DNA of 64,000 nt from Marinilongibacter aquaticus (GCF_020149935.1 NZ_CP083757.1:2319501-2383500), one strand, 5' to 3'. Positions 16,897 to 26,834 are shown, counted from the stretch's first letter. The notes: a model not told the origin generated them from the sequence alone. Numbers and translations: made by a program.

Positions 16897-19221
16897 CTAT
16901 TTTTTTATAATCCACAATTCATTGAGTCTGGAGTGCTGTCGCCAATTCAAATGGCTTTCATCTTGTTTTTCCCACCGCAATTCGAGTTCGCCTTTGGCCG
17001 TAATGGCCTGGGGAATAGGGACGGTCACTTTTTCGCCAGTGGGTACACGTTTGTTTGGGCCTTTAAGCAAAACCCCATTCGCTCGAATACGGGCCAAACC
17101 TACTCCCGTATAGACAATTTCGTATTGAGCCTCGGGATCCAGACCGATATACCGCATAGCATACGGCCAGCCCATGCTGCTCATCCACGACAACCTTGAT
17201 CGGTTGTAGCCGCTATCCCACCAGTCGAATCCGGGATAATCGCTCAAAACCTCTTCGGGATCGCTTTCGCCATTCGTTGGCTTTATCACGTGTTTACTTT
17301 TGTAAACATTTCCTACGTCATCGTAAAAACCTCCAGCCCCAGGCTCTTCCCATGAGCCCATTTCTACAAGACGGACTACTTTTTGGCTTTCATCGTATAC
17401 GGCCATCTTTTCGAATTCGGCCTCTACCCACCATTTGTTGTTTAAAGGGCGATCGATGAAATCGAGATACGCTCCACGCTCGGGATTCCGGGCTTGATAT
17501 AAAGGTACGCTAGGCTGAAAGCCAATGCTTTCGAAAAGGTCATCTGTCAGTTCAAAAATCCGTTTGCGAAGACTGTTCTTTTTAAAATGTACCGCCGATT
17601 GGGCGTAGATTTCTGTCACAGCTTCCATGCAAGTGTGCGAACCCAACTCTTTTGCCTGTAACAGTATTCGATTGGCTTTCTGCTCTAAACCTTCTTCATA
17701 AATGAAGCGATTGCGAATGAAGGCATCCAAACTGGCCCGTACCCAATACATTTTCCAACGCCAATTTTCGTCTACATTATGCTCGGCCGAGAGACTGTCC
17801 CAAAGGCCCAAAGTAGCATTGATACCGCCGTTCGTTTTAATGGCCCCCACCCAATTCGTTTCCAAAGCAAAAAGTGCATCGGCAGCAAGCTCGGCCGAAG
17901 GGGAGCTCAAAAAGTAATTGGCATAATCCACCACAATGTCACGCAGATCGCTTTGAGACTGCATTCCCAATTGCGACCAGAGCATTTTGTTCAAATCATC
18001 GTGGATGCCATCCGAATAACTTACGAAGCCATCGGTATAGGCTTGGGTTTGGATAAAAATATTCTGAAAACGCAGCGGTTGAGGATCAACCGGTTCACGG
18101 CCAAGCACGAAATTAAAAGCCGGATCCCACCACCACAGCGGGTATTGGCAGCGTACAGTATGCGTAATGTCTGGATAGTCGCGGAGCAAATAGGGCTTCG
18201 GTAGGTTTTTTCGGAGTGTTTTAAGCGGCGGACTGCTCGGCCCACCCACCAATCCACCCAGCCATTCGGGGTGTTGTTCTTTCAAAAAAGCATACACCAC
18301 TTGGCACTGAGCCGCATCGAAACCCTGCAAAGACATCCACATTTTTGCCTGCGGATGCTTTTTTTGCAACAAAATCGACAAGTCCTTCATCATGGCCAAA
18401 ACCAAATCAGGCGGGTTGTCACCAGGGTCTCCACCGGGCACAAAAACATGATCAAGCCGTTCTATTTCATTGAAAAAGCGTGCAGATTCTTCCAAAAACG
18501 CTTGCCTTTTCTCTTTGTCGTTCAAGTCAAATTTCAAGGGAGCCCAAATCCAATAATCCACATCGTAGCGGTTGCAGATTTTACTCACCGCCATGTTCAT
18601 GTCCCAATTCGATAGGGTAAAATGAATGGGGCTGTCTTCTGAAAAGGGAATATTCTCCAGACTGTTTGCTCCAAATACGATCATGTCGCGAATGTATTGT
18701 TCGTACTGCTCCACCGTCCAAGCATCGTATGAATTGGCCGTGTTTCGATAGCCTATCTGGTGGCCGCGAATCCTTTTTTCTGGGAAAACCGCCACATTCA
18801 ATTTGGGGAAAGTCAACGAATCTGCATATTTCGCCTTTCGCAAAAAATGCCCCAAACCAAACAACAAACCACGAAAATCTCGTCCCTGAATGTATACCTG
18901 CTTATCTTCAGTCAGGATACGGTACGACTCGGCCTCAAGCGGCAAAGCAAAGAGAGAATCGGCCTGTAAAAAGGCTGAAGGCCAATGCATGAATTCTTTT
19001 GAAACAAAATGCACCGAATACGCTTCGCTATCATCCACAGCCTCCGACCAATTCGGCACGCGTTTCGAAACCTCGGTGCGGAAAAATTGCCTGAGTACAT
19101 CCACCTGCTTTTCGGGAATATCGCGATCAAAAATCAGCCCCTTAATGGGCATCATTTCCTGTCCCTTGAGCGAGAAAGAGAAGCACAAAAGCAGGCCAAA
19201 AATTAGTTTTCCCAACCTCAT
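16897..19221 (-). CDS. secreted glycoside-hydrolase-like protein with GH67/GH20-type N-terminal domain
   Basis: About 774 residues from the ATG at 19221, which overlaps the stop of the PqaA-like gene (ATGA) and gives a normal signal peptide (MRLGKLIFGLLLCFSFSLKGQ). A small alpha/beta N-terminal domain precedes a TIM-barrel-like region that starts at EKRIRGHQIGYRNTANSYDAW. This layout (accessory alpha/beta domain, then barrel) is seen in alpha-glucuronidases (GH67/GH115) and hexosaminidases. Acidic clusters that could be catalytic occur in HVFVPGGDPGDNPPDLV and YTDGFVSYSDGIHDDLN. The C-terminus is a beta-rich domain (YEIVYTGVGLARIRANG). The exact family and substrate are not known to me. It is probably the main saccharide-cleaving enzyme of the locus. 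Confidence 0.7.
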   Translation of the reverse strand: MRLGKLIFGLLLCFSFSLKGQEMMPIKGLIFDRDIPEKQVDVLRQFFRTEVSKRVPNWSEAVDDSEAYSVHFVSKEFMHWPSAFLQADSLFALPLEAESYRILTEDKQVYIQGRDFRGLLFGLGHFLRKAKYADSLTFPKLNVAVFPEKRIRGHQIGYRNTANSYDAWTVEQYEQYIRDMIVFGANSLENIPFSEDSPIHFTLSNWDMNMAVSKICNRYDVDYWIWAPLKFDLNDKEKRQAFLEESARFFNEIERLDHVFVPGGDPGDNPPDLVLAMMKDLSILLQKKHPQAKMWMSLQGFDAAQCQVVYAFLKEQHPEWLGGLVGGPSSPPLKTLRKNLPKPYLLRDYPDITHTVRCQYPLWWWDPAFNFVLGREPVDPQPLRFQNIFIQTQAYTDGFVSYSDGIHDDLNKMLWSQLGMQSQSDLRDIVVDYANYFLSSPSAELAADALFALETNWVGAIKTNGGINATLGLWDSLSAEHNVDENWRWKMYWVRASLDAFIRNRFIYEEGLEQKANRILLQAKELGSHTCMEAVTEIYAQSAVHFKKNSLRKRIFELTDDLFESIGFQPSVPLYQARNPERGAYLDFIDRPLNNKWWVEAEFEKMAVYDESQKVVRLVEMGSWEEPGAGGFYDDVGNVYKSKHVIKPTNGESDPEEVLSDYPGFDWWDSGYNRSRLSWMSSMGWPYAMRYIGLDPEAQYEIVYTGVGLARIRANGVLLKGPNKRVPTGEKVTVPIPQAITAKGELELRWEKQDESHLNWRQHSRLNELWIIKK

Positions 19222-20603
19222 TGGCCCGGCTGAAGATAGGTTTTCCCATTGCCTACCACGCATGTGCGGGTGCTAAGGGGATAGCTTTCTTCGTTTTCGC
19301 CTTTGAATACGATGTTCCAATAATTGGATTGGAAACCTGATTCAGGGGCCGTCACGGTAAATGAATATTCGTGAGCATCCGAACTGCCCGCGGTTTCGGT
19401 CATTGTCCACTCATTGTCCCTGAAATCACGATCTTCCGATTGGCACGTCCAAGATTCAATTCTTTCGACAGGCTCTTTGCTGCTTATCGTGCAAGTGTAC
19501 GTATTGCCTTCTTCTTTCAGGTTATATGTAAAATCGGGATAAACGAAACCATTGATCATGTCTTTGAAAAACTCGCTCAAAACCGGAAAGGCCTCCACGC
19601 CACGCCGGAGGTCGTGCCCTGCATTCGGCGTATAATAAATGAAGGTTTTCCCGGGCAAATCGTACAGATAATGCTTCACCGCATCGACAGGCCAATAAGG
19701 ATCATTGGTTCCGATAAAAATCAATTTGGGCTTATCGAGCATTTCGCGATAAGAATAAGGATCCACCATATCACTCAAAGCCTTTCCACTGTCTGAACCC
19801 ATGTCTTGGGCAATACCAAGGTTGACGTAATCTTGAATTTCGACACTGTAATCTCCCCAAGATTGCACCTGATAATCGACATTGACAGGCATATTCAGCA
19901 CATCGATCACACAAGGGGCAATGGCTTTTACCCGCTCATCTTGAGCACCCGTCAACCAGGTGGTCCAGCCCCTTTTCGAATAGCCTGTGAGCAAAAAGGA
20001 ATCCACCTCTTTTTGGGTTTCCGTTTTGCAGAAATCTTGAATGGCGTCCATGCCTCGCACCACGCTCTTCACCATGGGAAAGAGCAGAGGCCATGAATAA
20101 TCGCCGTCGTTTTTGAAATTGTGCAGCGTATACGAAATCAGGGCATCTTCTGTCAAGTCATCAAAAAGAGGTTGATTGGGCACCTGTTTGATCAAAGCGG
20201 TAATTGCGTGGTTTTCTTCGGCAATTCTTGCCAGTTCGGCCGTCAGTTCATCCTCGTCTGAAGGGTGCAAATCGCTGTTTTTGTTGTTTCCGCCCGAAAT
20301 GAAAAGCAGCACATCTTTGCTTTCCACGTTTTCGGGAACGATTACAGAGAGTGAATGCTGCCACACGATGTCTCTCCAAGTTTGTGAAGTGAGTTTCAGA
20401 CGGTGCACTTGACTGGCCCCCACTGGAATACTCTTTTCCACAAGCCATTCGAAGGTCTCATCACCATTGTCCAAATAATGTTTCAAGGCTGTTTTGGGCG
20501 TAATTTCATCTGTTTTGGTTTCCTCTTTCCCGTTTTTACAGGCAAGGGCGATAGCACACAGTACAAAGAGAGAAATGCAGGGTAATTTCCAGTTCATAAG
20601 CAT
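19218..20603 (-). CDS. PhoPQ-activated pathogenicity-related (PqaA-like) alpha/beta-hydrolase lipoprotein
   Basis: 461 residues (MLMNWKL start; MNWKL at 20597 is equally possible). The N-terminus (SLFVLCAIALACKNG) has a lipobox, so the protein is lipid-anchored. The alpha/beta-hydrolase core carries VLLFISGGNNK, the nucleophile elbow TGYSKRGWTTW (Ser), GTNDPYWPVDAV (acid region) and NAGHDLRRG (His). These match the PqaA family (PF10142) as I remember it. In Salmonella PqaA is PhoPQ-regulated, and its enzymatic substrate is not established. Here it lies between susD and the glycoside-hydrolase-like gene. An esterase that strips acyl or methyl groups from the polysaccharide would fit, as an inference. 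Confidence 0.85.
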   Translation of the reverse strand: MLMNWKLPCISLFVLCAIALACKNGKEETKTDEITPKTALKHYLDNGDETFEWLVEKSIPVGASQVHRLKLTSQTWRDIVWQHSLSVIVPENVESKDVLLFISGGNNKNSDLHPSDEDELTAELARIAEENHAITALIKQVPNQPLFDDLTEDALISYTLHNFKNDGDYSWPLLFPMVKSVVRGMDAIQDFCKTETQKEVDSFLLTGYSKRGWTTWLTGAQDERVKAIAPCVIDVLNMPVNVDYQVQSWGDYSVEIQDYVNLGIAQDMGSDSGKALSDMVDPYSYREMLDKPKLIFIGTNDPYWPVDAVKHYLYDLPGKTFIYYTPNAGHDLRRGVEAFPVLSEFFKDMINGFVYPDFTYNLKEEGNTYTCTISSKEPVERIESWTCQSEDRDFRDNEWTMTETAGSSDAHEYSFTVTAPESGFQSNYWNIVFKGENEESYPLSTRTCVVGNGKTYLQPGQ

Positions 20604-20612
20604 AGTTTTAAA

Positions 20613-20642
20613 TGCTGGTACCCATAAGCATGGGCACCAGCA
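20613..20642 (-). promoter_or_regulatory. intergenic RNA hairpin between susD and the PqaA-like gene
   Basis: A 12-bp stem: TGCTGGTACCCA at 20613-20624 against TGGGCACCAGCA at 20631-20642, fully paired in minus-strand RNA with one G-U pair, 6-nt loop. No T tract follows. Its position after susCD suggests partial termination or mRNA stabilisation that keeps SusC/D levels above the downstream enzymes. Confidence 0.5.
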
Positions 20643-20677
20643 AGTTCAAGGTTAAGATTAATTGGTAAGCTAAATAA

Positions 20678-22288
20678 TTAAAACGGTTTTCCTGTACCCG
20701 CAATGAGCCATGTTTTCGACCAAGAGCTGTTCTTTTCACTTTGCGAAAAGGTTGTCGCTTCCAATCTATCAATGGCTGTTTGGGCATTATTCGGGTTAAA
20801 ATTGAGCTCATTGCTTCCGTAAATAAAACGCAAGGGCAATACAGGCCTTGGGGCATATTGTCCGGTCTCCAATTCGGGGAGGGCCGTGCGGCGGTAATCG
20901 AACCACGCTTCTTGAGCGGCTGTCCAGCTGGCAATCCACTTTTGCTGCATGATTTGCTCCAACGAGCCGTCAAACTCCACCATATCTTGAACAAGGTATG
21001 TTGAAGCCTCTTCCACGCCCCATTCTTCCAAAGAGGCCATTATCGCTTTGTTGTAATACCCTTCAGCATCGCTCAACCAACCCTTCCACGCGGCTTCGGC
21101 CAACAAGAAATTCACTTCTGTGGCTGTCATCAATCGGGCATTCAAAAGCGGGCCGTTGGCCTCGCGGTAAATGTCGTTGAGGTAAGACACATATTTGTTA
21201 TTCGAAGTCTGCCCTGGCGTGGGATTGTAATTGTACCCCGAAGGCAGAGACATTTGCGTAGGCAAACCTACGTAATCCAGATTGGTATTGACCGCACCGG
21301 TATCTACAGAATCGGGATTGAAATAGCGTATGCCGTCGATTTCGCTGTTGTGCGGAATTGTGGTGCTGAACTGCGTCGGTATTTCCACTTTGGCAAACCA
21401 AACCGCCATTCTTGGATCTTCGCGGGCACGCAAGACCTCGATCAATGTACGTGCGGGCCGAATCCTTCTGAAATTGCTTCCGCTGGCATCGAAAACATTG
21501 TTCGCGGGCCAGGCGTCTTCGGTTGTATTGCCAAGGTAATGCAAGAGTGCGTTGTCGCCATTGCTTGTGATAATTGCTCCGCTTTGGGCTACAGATACAA
21601 AATCCGACTGTACATCCATCTTCTCGGACACCCGCATAAGGTATCGTAGCAGCAAAGAATTGGCAAACTTCTGCCACTTTTTCGTGTCGCCGCCATAATA
21701 CACGTCGGCATCGGCCAACACTTCTTTGAAAGCATCACTGGATTGTGCGAAAATTCCAGAAGCCTCTTTCAAATCGGCAATTACTCCTTTGTAAATCGCC
21801 TCTTGCGAATCGTAGCTCGGCAAAAGATTGTCTACCCCACCAAGGTTTCCCTTCAAGGCCTGCGTGTAGGGAGCATCGCCCCACAAATCGGCAATTTGAG
21901 CAAACAAGAAGGCTCTCATGACCAACGACACCCCCATATGAAACTGCAAATCTTCTTGCACGGCTTTTTCATACACCGCTTGGTTGTCGCGTAAAATATC
22001 ATAGTAAGAACCCCAATCGCGGGGCCCCCAATCGTAGTTGTTGTGCCCATCAAACCAAGCATCTTTCTGCGTGTGTTGCACCACGCCCGCGGCATCGCCA
22101 TAGCCCAATTCATTGTAGGCCTTGGCGGTTTGCGTGAGCACCGTCGACATGATCAAATTGGCATTGGCCTTTTCCAAGGTCACTTCATTTGGGTTCACGT
22201 TCACTTCGGAGAGGTCTTTGCAAAATTGCAAGGACAAGGCCATCCCCATGAACAGTAGTGTATATCCTATTTTTCGTATATTCTTCAT
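20678..22288 (-). CDS. SusD/RagB-family outer-membrane lipoprotein (SusD-like_2)
   Basis: About 536 residues. The start is placed at the ATG at 22288 (MKNIRKIGYTLLFMG); an in-frame ATG at 22297 would add three residues. The signal ends in a lipobox with Cys (SLQFCKDLSEVNVNPN). The mature protein is helical with TPR-like units (LVMRAFLFAQIADLWGDAPY is a hallmark) and ends near ELNFNPNNAQTAIDRL. SusD-type proteins sit on the outer face and form the lid of the SusC pore, capturing glycan or peptide ligands. It is 10 bp downstream of susC, as usual. Confidence 0.93.
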   Translation of the reverse strand: MKNIRKIGYTLLFMGMALSLQFCKDLSEVNVNPNEVTLEKANANLIMSTVLTQTAKAYNELGYGDAAGVVQHTQKDAWFDGHNNYDWGPRDWGSYYDILRDNQAVYEKAVQEDLQFHMGVSLVMRAFLFAQIADLWGDAPYTQALKGNLGGVDNLLPSYDSQEAIYKGVIADLKEASGIFAQSSDAFKEVLADADVYYGGDTKKWQKFANSLLLRYLMRVSEKMDVQSDFVSVAQSGAIITSNGDNALLHYLGNTTEDAWPANNVFDASGSNFRRIRPARTLIEVLRAREDPRMAVWFAKVEIPTQFSTTIPHNSEIDGIRYFNPDSVDTGAVNTNLDYVGLPTQMSLPSGYNYNPTPGQTSNNKYVSYLNDIYREANGPLLNARLMTATEVNFLLAEAAWKGWLSDAEGYYNKAIMASLEEWGVEEASTYLVQDMVEFDGSLEQIMQQKWIASWTAAQEAWFDYRRTALPELETGQYAPRPVLPLRFIYGSNELNFNPNNAQTAIDRLEATTFSQSEKNSSWSKTWLIAGTGKPF

Positions 22289-22298
22289 GATTGACATT

Positions 22299-25200
22299 TT
22301 AGAAATTGGTAGATAGTTTCACGCCCACAGGGAAAACCAAAGGGGTCACATTGTAGCGTTCGATACCCTGCTTAAAGTATCCGTTGCCCTCAGGCTGGAA
22401 AGCCCTTTCGGGATCAATTCCAATGTTGGCTTTCGTCCAAAGCACCACATTTCTACTGAACAAAGAGAGTGTCAGGTTGTCCAATCTCATGGCTTCACTG
22501 ATTTTATTCGGTAACTGATAGCTCAATGTGATTTCACGAAGTTTTATAAACGAAGCATCGAAAGTAGCGGCTTTGGTGAAATCCCAAGGGTAGTTATCGG
22601 CCATCGGAATATACCTTGTGCCTTCGCCACCGAGGTTTTCAAAATATCCGATAAAATTGCCGTCTCCATCGTACTGCGGAATCACTCCGGGATTAAATAC
22701 GCCACTGCCTACGGGAATGCCTTCGTATTCAAACTCATATCCACCACTTGCCGGTGTTGGCCCGCCCACGCGTGTGGTCTGGTTGACAATCAAGCTTTCC
22801 GCATTGGATTTCAAGTATTCCGCGATACTGCCATTGATTGTGTTCGGGTTGATGATGTCATCCAACTGTCTTTGCGTAGCCCAATCCGACTCTGCATAAC
22901 GGTAAGTCTGCGATACAAAATCGCCTCCCTGACGCCAATCCAAACTGGCCGAAAGCGAAAAGCTCTTGTAACGCAGAGCGGTTTGCATGCCAATAATGAA
23001 TTTCGGATTGTAATTCCCGATTTTCACCAAATTGTCGACACCGCCTTCGCTTTGCCAGCTCCCGCTGTTGTCGAGTACCGGCCATCCATAATAGGCCGAG
23101 TTGGGGTCTTCAACAGTAATCAGCTTTCGGTCGTAGATGTCTCCAATATCTTGTCCAACCCATGTATAGGCTCCACCTTTGGCATCGGTCCAAAAATTAT
23201 AATAATTTATGCCTTCGGCCAATTCCTCGATTCGCGTACGGTTGAAACTGTAGTTCAAATCCAAGCTCCAATCAAGATTCTGCTTCGCGATCAAATTGCC
23301 ACCGATAGAGAATTCGAAGCCCCTGCTCGACACCAATCCCGCGTTGATCAATTTGCTCGAATAACCCGATGACTCGGGCAATGAAAGCGGCAAAATCTGG
23401 TTTTTGTTTTCCGAATAATAATAGGTGGCACTCATCCTGAATTTGTTTCGGTAGAAAATCACATCTGAGCCCACTTCAATGGAAGTGATGATTTCGGGTT
23501 TCAGATCCGGTGTCAAGAGTACGCTCGAAGTGCTCAATCGCGTGACATCGCCCCAAGCTCCTGCATTTCTAAGGGTGGCCTCCAAGCGATACGGATCGGT
23601 ATCGTTACCCACTTGTCCCCAGCCCAATCGCAGCTTAAGCAGGTCTACATTGTTGCCCATGTCGAAAATGTTGTTCAACAAGGTGGAAGTACTGACAGAA
23701 GGGTAGAAATACGAGCGGTTGGCTTCGGGCAAAGTACTCGACCAATCGTTTCGGCCTGTCACATCCACGAAAACCATATCCTTGAAACCCACGCTGGCCG
23801 TTCCGTAGACACTTTGGATCGACTTTTCACGTAAGCTGCTGCTGTAGTTGAGGTTGGAAGGCAATATATTCGACAAATTGTACAAACCAGGCACCACCAA
23901 ACCTCCACTTTTCGACGAATTGGATATTGTAGAACCGTACTGGTGCATCAAATTGCCCCCGGCCGAGGCCGAAAAAGAAATGTGTTTGAAATATTTGGCG
24001 TAAGACAACAGCACGGAAGCATTACGCTCTGATCGGGACAATTCTTCCATTCCGTAGGTGCCTTTCGCATTTCTGGAATAGCTGTACGGAATAACGGTTT
24101 GCCTTTCCTCATTGTATCTATCCAGAGCATAGGCAAAGTTCAAAGTCAGATCATCTGTCAATTTATAATCCAAAGCCACATTCCCGAAAACCCTATCCCT
24201 GAAAAACGAATTGTCTACGGCATAAGCCAAGAAATAAGGGTTGTCGTGATCGGGCACTTGCTTCTGCTGAATGTCTTTCACTTCCCAATAATCTTTCAGA
24301 TCCAAAATATCGATATGCGGAGAAACCTTGTAGGCCCACTCCAAAGGATTGGCCCCGCGGTTGTTGGCCGGCACATTGTTCGAATTCGAGCGACCGATGT
24401 TGACATTCGTGCTGAAGCTAAGCTTTTTCGACACATCATATTTGCCACTCAGGTTCAGGGTATTGCGGAAATAATCCGATCCCGGCACAATGCCCGAATT
24501 GTTCATATTGGTATATGAAGCCCGGAAAGTGCTCGAAGCGTTCCCTCCACTGATCGACACGTTGTTGGTGTTTGTCACGCCAGTCCGTACAAAGTTTTGC
24601 ACGTTGTTCGGGTGCGAAACCAAAGGTGTAGGAATCGGATTCCCATTTTCATCCAATGGACTGTTCCATTGCACAGCATATTGCCCGATATCCAATTCGG
24701 GGCCCAATCTGGCCGCCGAGCCTTCATCGATAATCAAAGGACCTCCGGTAAGCTGCTTCCACTGTGCTTCTGTAAAGGGCGTTACGCCTGTAGCAAAACG
24801 GCTGTGGAATTTCAAAAAACGATATGGTTGATCGAAAACCACAGAAGAATTGAGCGAAACTTTCATTTTTTGGTTCTTTTGCCCCTTCTTGGTTGTAATC
24901 ACAACAACACCGTTTCCTGCACGAGAGCCGTAAAGTGCCGAAGCTCCCGCTCCTTTCAAAATGGAAACGTTGGCAATATCTGCCGCATTCAGGTCGGAAA
25001 TGGCATTTCCATAATCTACTACATTCCGGTCGCCAATTTGTGAGGCGTTTCCTGCAAATGAGTTTTGCACAGGTACACCATCGATCACAAAAAGCGGTTG
25101 GTTGTCGCCCGATAAAGAAGAAGCTCCACGGATAATCATGCTCACCGAAGAGCCTGCCGAGCCACCCGCACTGTTGATCACGACCCCTGGGGCTTTCCCG

Positions 25201-25658
25201 GCCATGGCATTCAGTACATTTTCTTGAGTAACCTTATTCATGGATTCTCCACCAATTTCGGCGACAGCATAACCCAAAGACTTCTTTTCGCGGGTAATGC
25301 CCAAGGCGGTTACGACCACTTGATCGAGAGCAGCCGCATCGGGTACGAGGGTTACATCGAGCACTGTTCTGTTTCCTAGAGCAATTTCCTGTGCTTCAAA
25401 TCCAATATACGAGAAGACCAAAGTGGCTCCACGATTCACGCCATTCAAAAGGTACTTGCCTTCGAAATCGGTAGAAGTGCCATTCGGCGTTCCTTTTTCG
25501 ATTACATTGACACCAGCCAGCGGCTCGTTGTTTTCGTCCACGACCTTTCCAGTAATCTGGCCCAGCGACTGGAAAGTCAAGAAACAAAATGCCAAGAAGA
25601 AGAGGCTGGTCTCCCTACACTTCTTTTGGCCCAAAAAATTGAGTAAACATTTTTTCAT
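22299..25658 (-). CDS. SusC/RagA-family TonB-dependent outer-membrane receptor
   Basis: About 1119 residues from the ATG at 25658 (MKKCLLNFLGQKK), which precedes a normal signal peptide. Upstream in-frame codons lack one. The order is a carboxypeptidase-like regulatory domain (GQITGKVVDENNEPLAGVNV, residues ~35-110), the plug (DQVVVTALGITREKKSLGYA, then IIRGASSL and GAGASALYGSRAGNGVVVITTKKG) and a ~22-stranded barrel ending TPLVFPVGVKLSTNF. It imports oligosaccharides or similar ligands with TonB/ExbBD energy, using the adjacent SusD as lid. It is the first gene of the long minus-strand operon. The ~360 bp upstream hold the promoter and a terminator of the neighbouring unit. Confidence 0.95.
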   Translation of the reverse strand: MKKCLLNFLGQKKCRETSLFFLAFCFLTFQSLGQITGKVVDENNEPLAGVNVIEKGTPNGTSTDFEGKYLLNGVNRGATLVFSYIGFEAQEIALGNRTVLDVTLVPDAAALDQVVVTALGITREKKSLGYAVAEIGGESMNKVTQENVLNAMAGKAPGVVINSAGGSAGSSVSMIIRGASSLSGDNQPLFVIDGVPVQNSFAGNASQIGDRNVVDYGNAISDLNAADIANVSILKGAGASALYGSRAGNGVVVITTKKGQKNQKMKVSLNSSVVFDQPYRFLKFHSRFATGVTPFTEAQWKQLTGGPLIIDEGSAARLGPELDIGQYAVQWNSPLDENGNPIPTPLVSHPNNVQNFVRTGVTNTNNVSISGGNASSTFRASYTNMNNSGIVPGSDYFRNTLNLSGKYDVSKKLSFSTNVNIGRSNSNNVPANNRGANPLEWAYKVSPHIDILDLKDYWEVKDIQQKQVPDHDNPYFLAYAVDNSFFRDRVFGNVALDYKLTDDLTLNFAYALDRYNEERQTVIPYSYSRNAKGTYGMEELSRSERNASVLLSYAKYFKHISFSASAGGNLMHQYGSTISNSSKSGGLVVPGLYNLSNILPSNLNYSSSLREKSIQSVYGTASVGFKDMVFVDVTGRNDWSSTLPEANRSYFYPSVSTSTLLNNIFDMGNNVDLLKLRLGWGQVGNDTDPYRLEATLRNAGAWGDVTRLSTSSVLLTPDLKPEIITSIEVGSDVIFYRNKFRMSATYYYSENKNQILPLSLPESSGYSSKLINAGLVSSRGFEFSIGGNLIAKQNLDWSLDLNYSFNRTRIEELAEGINYYNFWTDAKGGAYTWVGQDIGDIYDRKLITVEDPNSAYYGWPVLDNSGSWQSEGGVDNLVKIGNYNPKFIIGMQTALRYKSFSLSASLDWRQGGDFVSQTYRYAESDWATQRQLDDIINPNTINGSIAEYLKSNAESLIVNQTTRVGGPTPASGGYEFEYEGIPVGSGVFNPGVIPQYDGDGNFIGYFENLGGEGTRYIPMADNYPWDFTKAATFDASFIKLREITLSYQLPNKISEAMRLDNLTLSLFSRNVVLWTKANIGIDPERAFQPEGNGYFKQGIERYNVTPLVFPVGVKLSTNF

Positions 25659-25660
25659 AG

Positions 25661-25951
25661 TACAAGGTATTCCGTGAGTAAATATGACTGAGCCCGGCCT
25701 ATGGATTACATACCCCATTGAGGATTACCCTGATGTGAGAAGGTGGAAATGTTTTTTTTTCTTGGGTCTGTTTTATTCCTTTCAATTAGTTCATGTAAAA
25801 CTTTAGCAAAGGCTGTATTCAAAATTACGGGCTTTTGCAGCCCTAGACTTTACAAATATTGGCCTATGACTAAACTATATTGTCCTTTCATGCAAAGGGA
25901 TTGTGAAGCGAATAAGGCAATAATTAAGAGAAAAGTAACAGGCCAATTCAC
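25661..25951. promoter_or_regulatory. susC upstream region
   Basis: About 290 bp without a gene. On the minus strand TAATTTTG (plus-strand 25820-25827) fits the Bacteroidota -7 element TAnnTTTG, about 160 bp before the susC start. A GGGCT/AGCCC mini-hairpin lies just upstream of it. A -33 TTTG at the expected spacing is not clear, so this is only a candidate promoter with a long leader. Confidence 0.3.
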
Positions 25952-25993
25952 GCAAAAAGGCCGCGAAACTTTATCTTTTCGCGGCCTTTTTGC
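25952..25993. terminator. strong bidirectional terminator
   Basis: A perfect 17-bp stem (25952-25968 with 25977-25993) contains a GGCCGCG core, A/T-rich ends and an 8-nt loop. It lies 24 bp after the stop of the alpha/beta-hydrolase gene and insulates it from the susC promoter. Confidence 0.9.
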
Positions 25994-26017
25994 AGTTAAA
26001 TGTTGTAGGGAAAGCCC

Positions 26018-26752
26018 TTAATCAAAACAAACCTCTAAGAAGTCGGTGGTAATTCCTGCACAACTTTGTGGAGCTTCACGCATTCCCGCATGTGCGGCGT
26101 GATCAAGAATTAAAGTATAGGGGTGAGCAATCTTGGGCAATTGCTTCAATGCATCCTCAAAAGGCACAAATGGGTCTTTCTTGCCCACGATAAACAAAAC
26201 AGGTACCCGAAGACTTGCCAAAATGCTGCTGCGGTCTGGGCGTTGCTTCATGGCCATGGTGGCTTGAATCAGGGCTTCGGCAGGCAATTTCGCATTGTCG
26301 TCCAATTGCTGACGGATATACACACGGTTTTTCCTTTTGAAATCTTCGTTGTACATATTGGGCAAAAAGCCATAAATAAAAGCTTCGGCACCCTTTCTTT
26401 GGATAAAGTCGACGGTTTTATCGCGTGTTTCTTTCTTCTCTTCCGTATCGGGGTAAGAGGTGGAATGAAAAAGCCCTAAACCGGCCAAATATTCCGCATG
26501 CTTTTCGGCATAAGCCAAGGCAATGTAACCACCCATGGAATGGCCTATCAGGACAAACCGCGTGATCTTATGCTCTTCGATCTCGCTGTGCACCCACTGA
26601 GCGTACTGATCGATGGTTTGACAGAAAGCAATTTTTGAATAATCGAGGGTGATGAAATTGTAATGTTTGGGGAGGAGAGGCAAAAATTCGTCCCAAATAT
26701 CTGGATTTTCGCCAAATCCATGCAACAAGACTACGTCCATTCTGAATTTCAA
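26018..26752 (-). CDS. alpha/beta-fold hydrolase
   Basis: 244 residues (an ATG four codons in, MDVVLLHGFGEN, is an equally good start). It is a compact cytoplasmic alpha/beta hydrolase: oxyanion region LLHGFGENPD, nucleophile elbow GHSMGGYIALAYA (Ser), acid region VGKKDPFVPFE and catalytic His in LDHAAHAGM. There is no signal peptide. The substrate is unknown; esters or thioesters are typical. It lies between the mega-protein gene and the susC promoter, on the same strand but separated from each by a terminator, so it is transcribed on its own. Confidence 0.87.
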   Translation of the reverse strand: MKFRMDVVLLHGFGENPDIWDEFLPLLPKHYNFITLDYSKIAFCQTIDQYAQWVHSEIEEHKITRFVLIGHSMGGYIALAYAEKHAEYLAGLGLFHSTSYPDTEEKKETRDKTVDFIQRKGAEAFIYGFLPNMYNEDFKRKNRVYIRQQLDDNAKLPAEALIQATMAMKQRPDRSSILASLRVPVLFIVGKKDPFVPFEDALKQLPKIAHPYTLILDHAAHAGMREAPQSCAGITTDFLEVCFD

Positions 26753-26801
26753 TTAGCTGAGCCCAATTTAAGAAAAGAATGTGGCGAATGCATGAGCTTC
26801 T

Positions 26802-26834
26802 TAAAAAAGAATGCCGGTCCAAATTGAACCGGCG
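26802..26834 (-). terminator. terminator after the ThuA/cupredoxin gene
   Basis: GCCGGT at 26813-26818 pairs with ACCGGC at 26828-26833. On the minus strand a T6 tract follows. It lies 30-60 bp past the stop of the gene ending at 26866. Confidence 0.7.
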
